Assembly: GCF_018446385.1 (NCBI RefSeq)
Contig: NC_056001.1
Span: forward strand, 107,982,436-108,046,435
Length of the DNA stretch: 64,000 bases
Origin: Zingiber officinale
Lineage: Eukaryota > Streptophyta > Magnoliopsida > Zingiberales > Zingiberaceae
Direction: 5' to 3'
Positions 20,723-34,041 of the stretch are shown in pieces. The position numbers and the translations under genes were made by a program. Numbering within the stretch: position 1 is the stretch's first letter; every line of letters starts with the position of its first letter. The notes beneath the pieces are model-generated. The model searched no databases. It had not been told where the DNA came from and was given only the letters and a program-made list of their open reading frames with translations.

Positions 20723-23486
20723 TGTAAAATACCAGAAAATGATGGATAATAATAAGGGAATTTTCCAGAATTTTTGGAAATTTTTCGAGAATTTTTCGGA
20801 GCTCGTATGGACAAGCTAACGGGGATAAAAACGGGGTCCGGGAAAGCCTGTTTAGGCTACCCCGTTTTAGCAAGGAAATGTTGATTTTCTTTATTTTCTT
20901 TTCTTTTCTTTTCTTTATTTTCTATTTCTTCATTTTTTTTTCCTCCGTTTCCTCTTCGACGCCATGTGCCCGAGGCTTCGCCCGACGCCTGCCCTAACCG
21001 CCCACGGCGGTTCCTCCTCTCCCATGCGTGCATAAGCCCGGGACCAAGAGAAGCCGGCATATCTCTTCTCCCTCTCCGCAGCCGAGCGACCTCCCTTGTG
21101 CCCTAGCGAGCCGCGAGCCGATTCTCCTTTTGTGTGCCGACGCCGCCTCCCTTCTTCCTCCCTATCCAAGCACCGGTGACCCGCGAGTCACCGCCGGCCG
21201 AGCCGCCCTCCCGATTCTCCCTCCTTGCCGGCGCTTGAGCAAGAGTCGGCCGACTCCTCTGCCTCCCGATCCCTCTCCCCTCAAGCGACGCTAACCGCCG
21301 TTGTGCCATAGATTGGGTTTACAGTCACCGATCGCGCCGACACCGGCGCACAGCACCTCTTCGCTGTGCCCTAGCACCGGCAGCCGACTTCACCTGTGCC
21401 CTAGCTCCGAACCTTGCCTTCTCCTCAGAGCAGTAGTGATTCGGAAGTGTGATAGCAAGGTGAGGGTTTAGATTTTGATTTTTTTGATATGTTCTTGTCC
21501 TTTATCTACCGTGGATCATCACCAGATGTTCTCCATTTACAGAGGGTTGCAGGTTCGATCAGTAGCATTACTGCTCTGCTGATTTCAGGCTGGCAAGTGC
21601 TAAGTGGAGTACTAAACAGTAATCATACTCAGCTGCGGCCACCATCTCACGGTTGTGGACTTCCCCGGTCGAGAATCCTATTAGCTACCACGGATTTGGT
21701 GATTATGTAGGAGGAATAGGTTAAGCAATTAGGGTTTCCTAACCCTAATTGAGATTTCATTTGGTTATGCACATTGTGGTAGGTTGAGGTTTATAGTTTA
21801 GGGTTTTGCCCTAAATTATTTTTTTTAGGGATTTTATTTAGCTATACAATTGGATTTTTGGTTAAATAAAAGTATATCATTTGACACAAGACTTTGACGC
21901 GAGACGAGTATCTCGACGTCGGATTTGGACTGATTGGACTTTTCCTATTGGAGGCGGGTACTTTGACTTTATATCATTTGATATGCATAATAATGTCTTT
22001 AACAAATAGCACCGATTGTGTTTCCTTATCTGTTTCAGTTGATCACTACCTGACCTGTTACATCCTTGTTTGTTTATTTGTTATGCACCTCATGTTAGTA
22101 TTTACCTGATTATGCATATTTATAGAGGTAGTGACACAACCATGTTATTTATTTTGTTCAGGACCTAGGGTTTTTGATACCTTATCTGGTATGTGTACTT
22201 TGATTTGATTCATTTTCTGATGGTACACATTTTTCATATATATGGATATTGCTATGCTGCTCAGTATTTTGCCATGCTTAGTATCATGCACCATTCGCAT
22301 GATTACATGCTGCGCAATAGTCTGCTCCATTATTGTTGAGCGCATCGCCAGTTTCATCACTGTCGGTGCTCCGTTGGTCCGCTCATGGGTAGCGTGACGC
22401 AGCGTGGTAGCACGTCAGTTTGGCTCTGTCGGTGCTCCGTTGGTCCGCTCATGGGTAGTGTGATGCAGCGTGGTAGCACGTCAGGGATCCCTCCCCGTCA
22501 TGGTGTACCGGGAGATGAGAGCATTGCGCTCCCCCATTTATGATTTGGAGTAGGAGTATGTGTGTACTCCGATAGCATCCCGTCCACTCGGTCACTCATC
22601 AGGGGCAGTGATGGCAGAGTGCACGGTTGTCACAGCCCTACCCACTCGGTCTCACCATTGTGTGTGAGATGGCTGACTGGCGTCAGGGGTGACCATGACA
22701 TTTGCATCATATGCATGATGCATTTATTGCTTGTGTTTGCTGCATTTACTTGCTGCATTTATATGGATGCATATGATTGACATACATACAGGATTTATGA
22801 CACTCTCGGTCTGATGACCCTGTTGTACTTATACCTTGGTCCTGGTTAGTACAGTTTTATCCTGTTTCTTTCAGTTGCATTTGTCCTTCTTGTATCAGGA
22901 GACTGTACGCATGATTAGTGTTGTTGTTATTTTATTTATTATGCATATCAGTTGTTACCCGCTGAGTGTTGGACTCACACCCTCCTCCGTTGTTATTTTC
23001 AGATTGATGTTGTCCGGAGAGTTCCAGTTGCTAGTCCCCTACAGTCCACGAGGATGTTTATTTGTCATTTGGTGTCTTTTACTAGACTATGTTGAGACTT
23101 GTTTTATTTTGATACAGTTGGATCTTATATGGACATTGTCGATGAGTTTTTATTTGGATTTGTTTTACTACATGCCTGCCTGGATGGCAAAAGAGGTAAG
23201 TTGATCTTATCGTCGGATTTGAGCTTTATGAGTGTAGTGGAGTAGGAATATGTTTTGAGATTTATAGGTGTAGTTGAGTAGGGTTGTTTTTGAGTCATAT
23301 TATCACTATTACAGTTTGTTAAATTATTAACTACGTGGGTGATTGTTTATATTATTGTTATTGTTCCGGCCGTGTTGGCCGAGGTATATGTGGCCAGAGG
23401 GCGATGTAGAAAGTTTCATATTGTCCGCCGTACAGGGGAGATGCTGCCGAAATTTCTTCGGACAGGGACTCCTCCGGGGTGTGACA
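20723..23486 (+). repeat. G1 5' LTR
   Basis: It starts TGTAAAATACCAG and ends GGGGTGTGACA. Features include a CT-rich region (20880-20945), a GC-rich leader-like segment (20945-21430), and a 66-bp tandem duplication at 22361-22495 (CGCTCATGGGTAG-type units). Short open frames inside it have no protein homology that I recognise and are LTR sequence. Confidence 0.93.
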
Positions 23487-23665
23487 ATTTATTTGGTATC
23501 AGAGCACAGGTATATGATCCTTTGTTTTCGTAATTTGGATATTTGGGATAACCTGATACCAATTTATTTGGTATCAGAGCGCCAAGTTGGCGATACTTGT
23601 TTGATTTTCGTGTTACGGATTTTTGATATTTATCTGATACCAATTTATTGGTATCAGAGCGGGTT
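23487..23665 (+). other. G1 primer binding site, triplicated
   Basis: TGGTATCAGAGC occurs at 23494-23505, 23569-23580 and 23649-23660. Copies two and three are each preceded by CTGATACCAA, so each forms a 10-bp inverted repeat with a 4-5 nt loop (CTGATACCAA / TTGGTATCAG). Only the first copy abuts the LTR in the normal priming position. Confidence 0.88.
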
Positions 23666-23939
23666 ATGACACCTGCTTTTGGTGTTCTGGTTTTTTGGAG
23701 TTAGCCCGAGTTTACTAGTAAACTTGGGTATTTATTTCGGATTAGCACGAATTTCCATTATGTTATGTTTCGGACTTCCGTTTCGGATTTATATGGATTT
23801 TCAACGATTTTCTTGTACGGAATTCCGAGGTAATATGGGGACTGGACAACCACGGAACATCTCCAGACGGCAAATAGGTATGATGTTTATTTTATGATTG
23901 TTATACTTATAGTAATATCTGTTATATAACTTAACAGAT

Positions 23940-24320
23940 ATGAGGAGATCTACACGTATAGCTGCGAGACGTGGTGTTGGATGACCACGTACGAGGACCT
24001 TGGGATCTCTGGACTTGCCAGAGATGCCTACTAGTGTTGAACCTGTCAGTCAAGGACAGACTCAGGATACTGTGGGTGCGTCGGGCTCTCAGATCCCGAT
24101 GGCTCCTTTAGAGGTACCTACCTCAGCTGTACCGACTGTATCCACGGCTACCGTATTTACGGTACCACCATGGGTACTACCGGCATACCCCGCACCTGCT
24201 CCGGCCCAGCCTACGGCGTACCCGGCACCACCGCTACCTGGACCTACCGTGTACCCGACACCAGAGACACCCGCACCACCGATAAATTTACTCTGGTTAG
24301 AGCGGTCAATAGAAGACTGA
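23940..24320 (+). pseudogene. G1 gag N-terminal remnant
   Basis: RRSTRIAARRGVG near 23943 matches the basic start typical of plant gypsy gag proteins. After a stop comes a Pro/Ala/Thr-rich stretch (PAYPAPAPAQPTAYPAPPLP near 24180-24240) ending LLWLERSIED. The gag core, zinc knuckle and protease are missing; sequence passes within about 160 bp into the RT region, implying an internal deletion. Confidence 0.65.
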
Positions 24321-24461
24321 TTTACGCTTGTCGACTTGGGTAGTCGTAGATCGATTTACCTTAGTTGCTTGTGGAGGATTAATGTACGTTTGTTAGATTT
24401 AGATAGTCAATGACCGATTCATTTTTGGGTTGGTCCGATCAGTAGAGGATCGACTTACTCT

Positions 24462-25679
24462 AATTATAGAGCTGCTGATCTTTGGGGTTCTCCAGTATTT
24501 TTTGTCAAGAAAAAGGATGACACTATGAGGTTATGTATTGACTATAGACAGCTGAATGCAGTGATCGTCAGAAATAAATATCCTTTACCATAGATCGAGG
24601 ATTTGTTTGATCAGCTCAGAGGTACATCAGTGTATTCTAAGATTGATCTGCGGTCCGGATATCGTCAGCTGAGAGTACGAGATTCTGATATTCAGAAGAC
24701 AGCTTTCCGTACCATGTACGGTCATTATGAGTTTTTGGTAATGCCATTTGGGCTTACCAATGCTCCAGTGGTATTTATGGATCTGATGAAACGCGTCTTT
24801 CTGGAGTATCTTGATCAGTTTGTTATCGTTTTCGTCGATGACATATTGGTTTACTCGCGTTCCGAGGAGGAACATGCACAGCATCTTTGCACAGTCTTGG
24901 AGACTCTTCGACGGCATCAGCTGTATGCGAAGTTCAGCAAGTGTGCATTCTGGCTATCCTTAGTCGGTTTTCTGGTACATGTGGTCTCGAGCAGAGGTAT
25001 TTCAGTAGATCATCAGAAGATCGAGGTTGTCACCAGTTGGGAGCAGCCGAAATCAGTACAGGAGATCCGCAATTTTCTGGGAATAGCAGGATATTACCGA
25101 CGTTTTGTCGAGGGTTTCTCGCGTATTGCTATGTCGCTGACACGCCTTACCAAGAAAGGCGTGAAGTTCACGTGGTCCGAGGATTGAGAGACCAGCTTCC
25201 AGGAGCTGAAGCGGAGATTAGTGTCGGCTCCAATTTTGGTTTTACCTTCTGGAGAGGATGGATTTGTACTCTACACCGACGCGTCTCTTCAGGGTTTGGG
25301 TGTTGTTCTGATGCACACGGCAAAGTAGTCTCTTATGCTTCTCGACAGTTGAAGGAGCATGAGAAGAACTACCCAGTTCATGATCTGGAGTTAGCTGCCA
25401 TCATCTTTGCTCTGAAGCTTTGGCGACATCATTTATACGGCATTACATTTGAGATTCTCACTGATCATAAGAGTCTCAAATATATTTTTACACAGAAGGA
25501 GCTTAATCTCCGACAGAGGAGATGGATGGAGTTCCTGAAGGATTACGATTGTACCATTAGCTATCACCCTTGGAAAGCTAATGTGGTTGCCGATGCACTC
25601 AGCAGGAAGTCCAGAGGGACTTTGGCTTGCCACCGGATTTCAGTTACAGACTTGGTTCAGGGTTTCTCCGGGTTAGACC
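24462..25679 (+). pseudogene. G1 pol part 1: reverse transcriptase and RNase H
   Basis: RT begins at [20 protein letters not shown], then [29 protein letters not shown] and the catalytic FVDDILVYS, ending [15 protein letters not shown]. RNase H follows: [35 protein letters not shown], the TDHKSLKYI motif and [13 protein letters not shown]. Breaks are TAG at 24591 (after KYPLP), TGA at 25185 (after TWSED), and a net frame change near 25315. The frame reaches GFSGLDL, where C2 is inserted (TSD at 25675-25679), and continues at 36989. Confidence 0.94.
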
Positions 25680-28187
25680 TGTTGGTTGCTACTCAGAAAA
25701 CCTAGAGGTTCCACTGTACAAAAATTTTGTACAAAGGTCTGAACCTTTTCCTAGCTACCATGTGTTCTTTTAAATTAAATTTTGGATCGCCTGCGGAACT
25801 TAACACGTTCGACCCAAGTCACCTTAAGTTATTAATTCCATTAAATATTAATTTCTATAATTGGTTCCCAGTACTGACGTGGCGAGGCACATGCCTTCTT
25901 GGATATAGGAGCAACCACCACCGACTAGACAAAACCTTTTATGGAAAGCTAATATTTAATTTCCTAAAATAACTTTAGGTTAACCGAAAAGAACAATCAA
26001 ATCACAAGGAAAAGAAAAACAAAAGAACACTATATCGAAAACAAATTCGAAACTCTAGAATCGTATGCCTCTTGTATTTAGTATTATTTCCAAAAATAAC
26101 TAGTATGATGCGGAAAGAAAAAATACTAATTATACCTTTTAGAAAAAACCTCTTGATCTTCTACCTTATTCCTCTTCTAACCTCGGACGTTGTGTGGGCA
26201 ACGATCTTCCGAGATGAGAACCACCTTTCCACCTTCCTTCTTTCTTCTAGATTTCGGCCATAATAAACTCCTCCAAGGTTGAAGAATTTTGGCCACCACC
26301 AATGCTCCAAGGGATGCTAGAGACGAGGCTTGCTTTCTCTCCTTCTTCTCCTTCCTTGATCCGGCCACAAACAAAAGCTCCACCAAGAGATGAGTTTCGG
26401 CCAACAAGAGGAGAGGAGAGAAATAGGGCCGGCCACCAAAACCAAAGAGGAGAGGAAAGAAAAAGAATAGAAGTTCATCCCATGAAGGCTCCTCTACCTC
26501 CTCTTTTATAATCCTTGGTTTTGGCAAATAAGAAAACTTTAATAAAAACTTCCTTAATTCCTTTGCCATGAAAAAGAAAATTTAATTAATTAAAATCAAA
26601 TTCCTCTTCTTAATCAACATGGCCGGCCACACAACAAACCTCCAATCAAAGGAAATTTAATTCAATCAAGAATTAAAACTTTCCTAATTTGTTTCCGGAA
26701 ATTTATAAAAATTTCTCCAATAATTTAATCCCTTCATGATTGGTTTATAAAAAGGAAATTTAATAATTTAAAATCTTTCTTTTAAACATGTGGATAAAAA
26801 GAAAATTATCTCTAAAAATTAAAATCTCTTTTAATCTACAAATAATGAAAGATATCAAATCTTTTCTTAATCTTTTGTAGAAACTAATAAAAGAGAATTA
26901 TTAATTTTTTAAACTTTCTTTTAAATCATGAACATGGTTAAAAAGGAAAGTTTTTACCAAAATTAAAATCAACTTTTTAATCTACAAATAAGGAAAGAGA
27001 TTTAGCTCTTCTCTTAATCTTTTGTAGAATCTTATAAAAGGAAAGATTTAAAATTTTAAACTCTCTTTTAAAACATGTTATCCACATAAGAAAAATTTTA
27101 AAAAATAAAAATCCTTTTTATTTTAATTTGGGTCGGCCACACCAAGCTTGAACCCAAGCTAGGGCCAGCCACCTTGAAGCACCCATGAACCAAACTTTGG
27201 CCGGCCCTAGCTTGGTCTCCAAGCTAGCTTGGCCGGCCCCTATGGGATGGGTAAGAAGGTGGGTATAGTACTCTATAATTAAGAGGCTACGATATGGACC
27301 GAGAGGAGGAATTGGTTTTGGTCTCCCGATGAAATTAAGTATCCCGTGTTCGCCCCGAACACACAACTTAATTTCATCAATAATAATTCATTCCACTAAA
27401 GAACTATTATTGAACTACCGCACCAATCCCAAATTACATTTTGGGCTCCTTCTTATTATGAGTGTGTCAGTCTCCCTGTGTTTAAGATAACAAATGTCCA
27501 CTAATTAAGTAAGTTACTGACAACTCACTTAATTAATATCTAGCTCCAAGAGTAGTACCACTCAACTTCATCGTCATGTCGGACTAAGTCCACCTGCAGG
27601 GTTTAACATGACAATCCTTATGAGCTCCTCTTGGGGACATTCTCAACCTAGATTACTAGGACACAGTTTCCTTCTATAATCAACAACACACACTATAAGT
27701 GATATCATTTCCCAACTTATCGGGCTTATTGATTCATCGAACTAAATCTCACCCATTGATAAATTAAAGAAATAAATATCAAATATATGTGCTTGTTATT
27801 ATATTAGGATTAAGAGCACACACTTCCATAACAACTGAGGCTTTGTTCCTTTATAAAGTCAGTATAAAAGAAACGACCTCTAATGGTCCTACTCAATACA
27901 CTCTTAGTGTACTAGTGTAATTATATAGTTAAGATAAACTAACACCTAATTACACTACGACCTTCCAATGGTTTGTTCCTTTCCATCATGGTCGTGAGCT
28001 ACTGTTTATAATTTATAAGGTACTGATAACATGATCCTCTGTGTGTGACACCACACACCATATTATCTACAATATAAATTAATTGAACAACTACATTTAT
28101 CATAAATGTAGTCATTTGACCAATGTGATTCTTATTTCTAGATAAATGTTTATACCGAAAGCTAGGCTTTTAGTATACATCCTAACA
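25680..28187 (-). repeat. C2 3' LTR
   Basis: It is almost identical over its length to 34406-36983, except that it lacks 68 bp present there at 34510-34577. The absent block is bounded by near-repeats of GGATCGCCTGCGGAACTTAA, so it was probably lost by recombination between short direct repeats. It contains several GGCCGGCC motifs near 26630 and 27120-27240. Confidence 0.93.
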
Positions 28188-31100
28188 ATCTCCCACTTAT
28201 ACTAAAAGACTAAGCTGCTATATCTGCTGCCATACATCTGATTCCCAACCCTTCAACATGCCCATCAAAAGCTCTTGCCTTAAGGACCTTAGGTTATCAT
28301 CTGATGCAATCTAGGCGGCAACAACTTCTCCTCATTATACAATTTCTCGTATTGGGTAGTACTTGCGCTCTATTGTGTTTACTTGCCTTATAGACTCATG
28401 GTTTCTTCGAGTTTGTTACTGCACCATTATTATTACAATAAATTGTAATAATCTTTGGACAAACTAGATATCATATCTAAGTCTATCTTGAGGTAATTAA
28501 GTCATTCATCTTTTATGGCTACCTCAGAGGCTTGCCATATACTCAGCTTCTATGGTGGAGTCCAGAAAAACACCTATGCTTATCACTCTTCCATAGTTAT
28601 GACTTTTTCTCCTAAAGTAAACACAAAACCCCGAGGTCGACTTATTATTGTCCCTATCCGATTGGAAGTCAAAATCCGTGAAACTCACAGGGACCAAATT
28701 AACTGCCTTGTAAGCTAGCATATAATCTCTAGCGCCTCTAAGGTACTTTAATATATGCTTTACTGCAGTCCAATGTCCTTGTCTAGGGTTACTTTGATAT
28801 CTGCTAACTATGCCCTTGGCAAAACAGATTTCTGATCTCGTGCATAGCATACATTAGGTTGTCTAACTGTCGAAGCTTAAAGAACTGCCTACATGTCCTC
28901 AATCTCCTTTGATGTCATCGGAGACATCTCTTTAGATAAAGACACTCCATGCTTAAAAAGGTAAGAAACCTTTCGAGGAGTTTTGCATGCTTAAAACGAG
29001 CAAGGATTTTCCGATGTATCAAGCTTGGGATAAGTAAAATATATTTTTTCTTTCGATCCCTTATTACTTTGATCTCAAAAATATATACATTCTCCCAAGT
29101 CCTTTATATCGAATTATTTGGACAACCATACCCTTACTTCTGACAACATTTTGATATTGTTTCCAACTACCAAAAATGTTATCTACGTATAGTACAAGAA
29201 ATACCACCACGTTTCCATCACACCTTTTGTATACACAAGACTTATCCATTTACTCAATAAATCCATAGGTCTGGATTACTTTGATAAACCGGATGTTCCA
29301 AGACCTTGAAGCTTTGCCTCAGTCCATAGACTGATTGAGCTTACACACAAGATGCTCTTAGCCCTTTGCAATGAACCCTTCTGGTTGCTTTATATGGATG
29401 CTTTCATCAAGACTTCCATTAAGGAATGCTGTCTTGACATCCACTTGCCAAATAGATAAAAGAATCCGGATAGACTTAAGCATGGCTACCAAAGGAAAAG
29501 TTTCCTTTTCATCAAGCCTTGCTTTGAAAGTTACTACCTTCCTTTCTATCCTCTTTTCCTATTATAGACCTTTTACACCCAAAGGCTTTTACACCATTCG
29601 GTGGTTCTACAAGCTTCAGATTTTATTAGAATACATATATTCTAATTCATTATTCATTACTCTTTGCCAAGATATTACATCTTTATCTTGGAGTGTTTCA
29701 CATATGTCCGGAGATCGGTTCATGTCCTCCAGGATCGAGTCCAAAACTCTCCCAAAACATGAATCTTTTAGGTTGCCTAACAACCTCCCACTACGACAAG
29801 ACACTTTCGCAATTGTGTATCATTTGTGATACGTGTTGCAGTTTCCTTGTGGTATCTCATCTTGTACAGTTGGTACTAGATTAGACATGCCTTTTATTAT
29901 TTCCTTAAGAACAAATTTTCTTATGGGCACATGGTTTATTACATAGTCCTTTTCTAAAAATTAGTCATTAATGCTAACAATGACCTTCTGATTTTTAAGA
30001 CTATAAACCTACTTTCATTTTACTAGGATAACCCACAAATAAGTGAATTCCTGTCCAACTTATCATTGTCTCTCTTCTGCATATGTGCTGGACTACCCGA
30101 ATCTGAATATGCTTCGAAATAGGCTTACACCTATTCAGCAATTCTATATGAGTAGAGAGTTCTGACTTTAGAAGGTACTATATTCACTCCCGTTTCCAGA
30201 GTATATCCTTAAAATGATTTTGATAATATTCTTTAATAACTCATCAATCTACTTATTTCCATAAGAGTCCTATACCTTCCTTTTCCTACATCATTCTGTT
30301 GGAGTGTACCAGGTGCAGTTAGTTTGGATTGAATCCCTACTTCTGATAAATGACTCCTAAATTCTCCCAAGAGGTACTTGCCACTACGATCTTACCGTAG
30401 TGTCTTGATACTTTTACTTTGTCGTTTCTCCACATCAGCCTTGTACTCTTTGAACTAATCAAAGCACTTTAGACTTGCGGCACATCAAGTAAATATATCC
30501 GTATCTCAAATAGTTGTCTATAAAATAGATGAAATATTTGAAACAACCTCTTACCTGGATGCTCATAGGATCACACAAATCAGAATGAACCAATTCCAAT
30601 ATATCTTTGACTCCATACCCCTTAGACTTAAAAGCTTCTTGGTTATTTTTCCTTCCAAGTAAGACTCGTAGGTTGGAAAGATTTTCACTACTAATGAACC
30701 CAAAAGTTCATCAGCTACCAATGAATCCTACTCAAGTTAATATAACCTAGCCTTAGAAGCCAAAGATATAATTGGTTCATTTTCGAAGATTACTTTCTCT
30801 TAAAGTTAGAAGATGTGTTAATAATTTCCATTTGTTGCATCGTGAGAGTTATTGGATTTATAAATTGTCAACTAACGTACTAGAACAGATAACTTCCCTC
30901 TTTTTCTTAATAACAATTTTGTTATTAAAAGAGGCATAATATCAAGTTCTTTGAATAGTTTAGAAACTGAAAACTAGTTCTTTCTAAACTTGGTGCGTAA
31001 AGACAATTACTCAAAAATCCATGTTTTATTCTTATCAAAAGATAAACATCTCACACTGCAACAGTAGTGCCCATGTAGACAGTGTTTTAATTTTCATTTA

Positions 31101-31400
31101 GTTGTCGGGTTTCCTGGAACCCTGCAATGAATTGCGGACATGATTAATGGCATCTGTATCTACACTCCAGATTCTGGTAGATAACACCACTAAACATGTT
31201 TCAACTAATGAATTAAATACACCTATATTGTTCTTAGTTCTAAGAAGACAGTTTACCTTAATGTCCAAGTCCTATTTCCAATCATTACAATTGGGATTAC
31301 TAAGTCTTTCTTATAGTATGACTACTAGGGGATTGACAAACATTTTAAATCCTAAGAATCACAAAAATACTTGGTCAAGATCAACTCCTTAAAAATCCCC
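28188..31400 (-). pseudogene. C2 degenerate copia pol
   Basis: Recognisable minus-strand pieces, in order from the right: a linker ending DVISWQRVMNNELEYMYSN (about 29804-29630), an RT catalytic piece CDGNVVVFLVLYVDN near 29230-29160 (the usual YVDD has become YVDN), and RNase H with VSRYQSNPRQGHWTAVKHIL and KSTSGFCVYF (28850-28530). Much of 29880-31400 keeps copia-like fragments but no long frame. Frameshifts and stops are frequent, so no product is expected. Confidence 0.8.
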
Positions 31401-32341
31401 ATGAATTTTGTATGCCACGATAGTGTGGACGTATACAAAATCGAAGAGGAGATTTTATTCATTAATTTTATTATCTCGTCAACTTTACTTTATGACGAAT
31501 AAAATTAATAGTTGATCTGTCTTTGATCAAATATTTGGTCAAAAACTTTTGAATTTTAAAAAAAAATATTGATTCCTCAAACAATATTATTTAAATTCAC
31601 CAACACCTCAAACACCGTGAATTTTGCATGCCACGTTAGTGTGGACGTATACAAATTCAACATTTGTAAAAGGAGGGTTTTAACCCATTAATTTTATTAT
31701 CTTGTCAACCTAACTTTTTGACAAATAAAATTAATAGTTGGTATCATTTGGTCACACAAATAATAGCAGTGACTCTGATGGGGAGGATACTATTAGATGT
31801 GTCTAAGTGTATACCATTACTTGACACTAAGTCCATTAATAAGATTATGCCCCTTCCGTTGGGGAAGATCACACGCTCTTAATTAACTTCCTATAGTCAT
31901 CCAAAAATGGAAGTCTGTTCTAGTGATCCACAAACAAGCTCATCCGTTATAGAGGAAGGCACTCAGAGCCAACGCGCAAGCTTGTTTGCATCACTTACAA
32001 ATCAGTAATGGAGACCATGGGATTTACTTAAAAAATCCTCTCCCACTTAGTTATTTATAAATGAGGAATTTTAACTATGCTAGCCTACTAAATATGTAAA
32101 CTAACATGCACACACAGCACAATATAAAAGCAATAAATAGAAAATCTAATTTTCAACTATTATGGCTTTTATCTCTTGTTATCCTCCGTGTGTTGTCATC
32201 CCAAGCTGCTGCCATATTTGGCCACTGCCACCGGGTCTAGCTGTCGCATCCATCTTGCTCCTAGTTCCGCTGCGCCTCTGGTCCTTAGAAGGTTCCACGC
32301 TTTGCAAGATTCGATCCGCGATATAAATAGAATTTTACATT
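31401..32341 (-). other. C2 internal region without recognisable genes
   Basis: The stretch is AT-rich with no supported reading frame. A phrase containing TGCCACGATAGTGTGGACGT near 31411 recurs with few changes near 31627 (a duplication about 216 bp apart), each followed by ATTAATTTTATTATCTYGTCAA. This is where degraded gag would be expected. Confidence 0.5.
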
Positions 32342-32650
32342 TTGATCCTATATTCCTCGAAAGAATGTACATGTAAACTAGATCGAACATAAAATAAAAT
32401 TTACATCCATCGATCCTATATTCCATAAAAGGAATGTACATGTAACTAGACCAAAAATAAAATCCTAATAAAACTAAATACAGCTCCTGCTGTATTTTAT
32501 AATACAATCATGCACACACAATAAAATGCCCTTGACATGTTCAAGGATCCAATCACACACATAATAACTATAAGCCATAATAGTTGGATCCTGCATCCAC
32601 AAAGTTAGCACATCCTACTATTAACCTGCCTAAATTATGTATGACATGTG
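32342..32650. repeat. 309-bp direct repeat, left copy
   Basis: It runs from TTGATCCTATATTCCTCGAA to TATGACATGTG and recurs at 34042-34350 with only about six substitutions. The two copies flank the LTR fragment at 32651-34041 exactly. After the right copy, sequence continues to the C2 PBS; before the left copy lies unrelated C2 sequence. Confidence 0.93.
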
Positions 32651-34041
32651 TGTTAGGACCAAAAGTAGCTAGAGGGGGGGTGAATAGCTCGTCGCTCGCT
32701 CGTTGCTCGGCGTTGCTTGTTTCTTCTAAGATGTGCAGCGGAAAATACAGAAACAACTCACACAACGCTAACACGGTTGGTTTACTTGGTATCCACCTCA
32801 CAAGAGGTGACTAGTCTAAGGATCCACACCACGCACCCACTCTCCACTATGAAAACACTCCTTTTCGGTAACTACCGAGGGCGGAGAAGCCCTACAAGAC
32901 TCTCAGTACAAGAAGAAAGGAAAGGGAAACAAAATACAAGCGCAAAGCTTACAATGAGTACAGAAAACCCTAACCCTAGCTTCTCTTCTTGCCTTTGATC
33001 CGCCTCTTGACTTGGAAAGCTTCCAAGATCCTTCAAGAACTGGCGATCTGATCTTTGAGAGCGCTGTGGAGGAGTTGGCGAGAGATCTGGAGTGAATCGG
33101 TGAAGAGATGCCGAAGGAATCGTGCGCCTGCGGCCTTTATCGACGCCAACGGTCGGATCCCGATCGATTCGAATGTTCCCAATCGATCGGGGAGGCATTG
33201 GATCGATCCACGGATCGATCCAGCGCCTGGCTGGAAATGCCCGGATCGATCCATGGATCGATCCAGGCTATTCCAGAGATTCGGACTTCTGATCGAATTG
33301 GGACATCTGGATCGATCCACCGATCAATCCAGAGGCTTTCGTCGCTGAAAGGCTCGGATCGATCCATCGATCGATCCAAGATTTGATTTTGCCCAAAACC
33401 AAGTCCTAAGCCTCTCAAACCAACATCCGTCAACCTTGACCCGTTGGTACATCATGCCTAGCATCCGGTCACTCCTTTGACTGCTAGACTTTCCACCAAG
33501 TGTCCGGTCAACCTTTGACCCACTTGACTTTTCTATTCATGCCAAGTATCCGGTCACCTTGACCTACTTGGACTTCCATCGATGTCCGGTCAATCCCTTT
33601 GACCTATCTCAGATTTCCTCGTAAGCATCCAACAATCCTTTGACCTACTTGGACTTCCCAACACCGATGTCCGATCATCCTCGATCCATCTGGATTTTCC
33701 TGCCCGGCTTCACTCACGTGACTTTCACCTAGCTTCACTCACTAGGGTTTTCATCCGGCTTCACTCACTAGGACTTTCACCTGGCTTCACTCACCAGGAC
33801 TTTCACCTAGCTTCACTCACTAGGGTTTTCCATCTGCCTAGCTTTACTCACTAGGACTTTCACCTGGCTTCACTCACCAGGACTTTCATTCTACCTAACA
33901 TCCCAGTTAGGACTTCCCAGTCAAGTATCTGGTCAACCTTGACCTACTTGACTCTTCATCAATCAATTTCTTATTGTCAAACATCTAAACTCAAACCAAG
34001 ACTCAGCTTGGTCAACCAGGTCAACCTTGACCTGAGGGATG
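32651..34041 (-). mobile_element. Sirevirus-like LTR within C2, far end apparently truncated
   Basis: It begins TGTTAGGACC and soon shows the C/G-run (AGAGGGGGGGTGAATAG) that marks the 3' end of the S1, S2 and T1 LTR types, so it lies on the minus strand. At 33155-33385 it carries clusters of the palindrome GGATCGATCC, often paired. At 33710-33900 it has degenerate tandem units of about 27 bp (CTTCACTCACTAGGACTTTC). The right end stops at CCTGAGGGATG without the expected CAACA terminus. It is flanked by the 309-bp direct repeats rather than a 5-bp TSD. Confidence 0.8.

Noticed and set aside
20482-20873. Frames with IYIYIY runs
   Set aside because: Translation of the AT microsatellite.
21028-21309. 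Pro/Ser/Arg-rich frames on both strands (also 38865-39172)
   Set aside because: GC-rich leader part of the G1 LTRs; present in both LTRs and not conserved in G0.
23494-23505. tRNA-like GGTATCAGAGC sequences (also 5654, 34392, 50848)
   Set aside because: They are 12-nt retrotransposon primer binding sites; no tRNA cloverleaf around them.
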